DNA of 14,157 nucleotides, taken from positions 1 to 14,157 of the forward strand of contig JAEZJW010000135.1 in NCBI GenBank assembly GCA_023415595.1, in the 5' to 3' direction. Positions 14,090 to 14,157 of this stretch are shown here, one piece after another (position 1 is the stretch's first letter; every line of letters begins with the position of its first letter). The notes beneath the pieces were generated by a model. That model was given only the letters and a program-made list of their open reading frames with translations. It did not search any database and was not told the DNA's origin. Source of the stretch: Bacillota bacterium (GTDB taxonomy: Bacteria > Bacillota > Clostridia > Lachnospirales > Lachnospiraceae). The translations under genes were made by a program, and so were the position numbers.

Positions 14090-14157
14090 TAACAAGCTGT
14101 TTATTAAATTGGAATTATTCTAATGACCAATATAAGAACTATTTGAATATGAAGAGG

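Overview
The window looks like chromosomal DNA from a spore-forming, low-to-mid GC Clostridia, most likely Lachnospiraceae (Clostridium cluster XIVa). The evidence is an alpha/beta-type small acid-soluble spore protein, strong AGGAGG-type ribosome binding sites, Firmicutes-type trigger factor/ClpP/ClpX/EngB order, a DUF4364 protein and a clostridial-style Rho with an N-terminal SAP-like segment. No phage, plasmid, insertion-sequence transposase, CRISPR array, tRNA or rRNA is visible.

Layout. (1) 1-611: 3' part of a gene for a Cys/Pro tandem-repeat protein ending in a Cys-rich beta-sandwich-like domain; its start lies outside the window. (2) 841-1401: DJ-1/PfpI protein, convergent with a minus-strand alanine/glycine:cation symporter (1418-2749). 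(3) 2750-3162: a roughly 400-bp divergent intergenic region with short direct repeats and a possible 11-codon leader ORF, then the spore protein gene (3163-3384) with a canonical terminator. (4) 3651-5000: glmM, phosphoglucosamine mutase for cell-wall amino sugar supply. (5) 5190-9208: protein quality-control cluster tig-clpP-clpX followed by engB (ribosome assembly GTPase). The trigger factor gene is broken near its 3' end. (6) 9330-12126: three minus-strand genes, in transcription order malic enzyme, a TIGR01212-type radical SAM protein and a DUF4364 winged-helix protein, closed by a hairpin terminator and preceded by a good sigma-A promoter. (7) 12127-12590: a 464-bp gene-free region holding a 206-bp imperfect inverted-repeat element that can fold into one long irregular rod. 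(8) 12591-14057: rho, followed by a strong promoter pointing out of the window.

Most genes are core housekeeping. ClpX unfolds substrates for ClpP; trigger factor would receive nascent chains at the ribosome exit tunnel; EngB assists 50S assembly. The items that stand out are the trigger factor gene with two separate lesions about 20 bp apart, the long inverted-repeat element between the malic enzyme and rho promoters, and the Cys-Pro repeat protein with a 15-residue higher-order repeat. I see no convincing new multi-gene system. The unusual content is confined to these three local features and a few leader-region structures.
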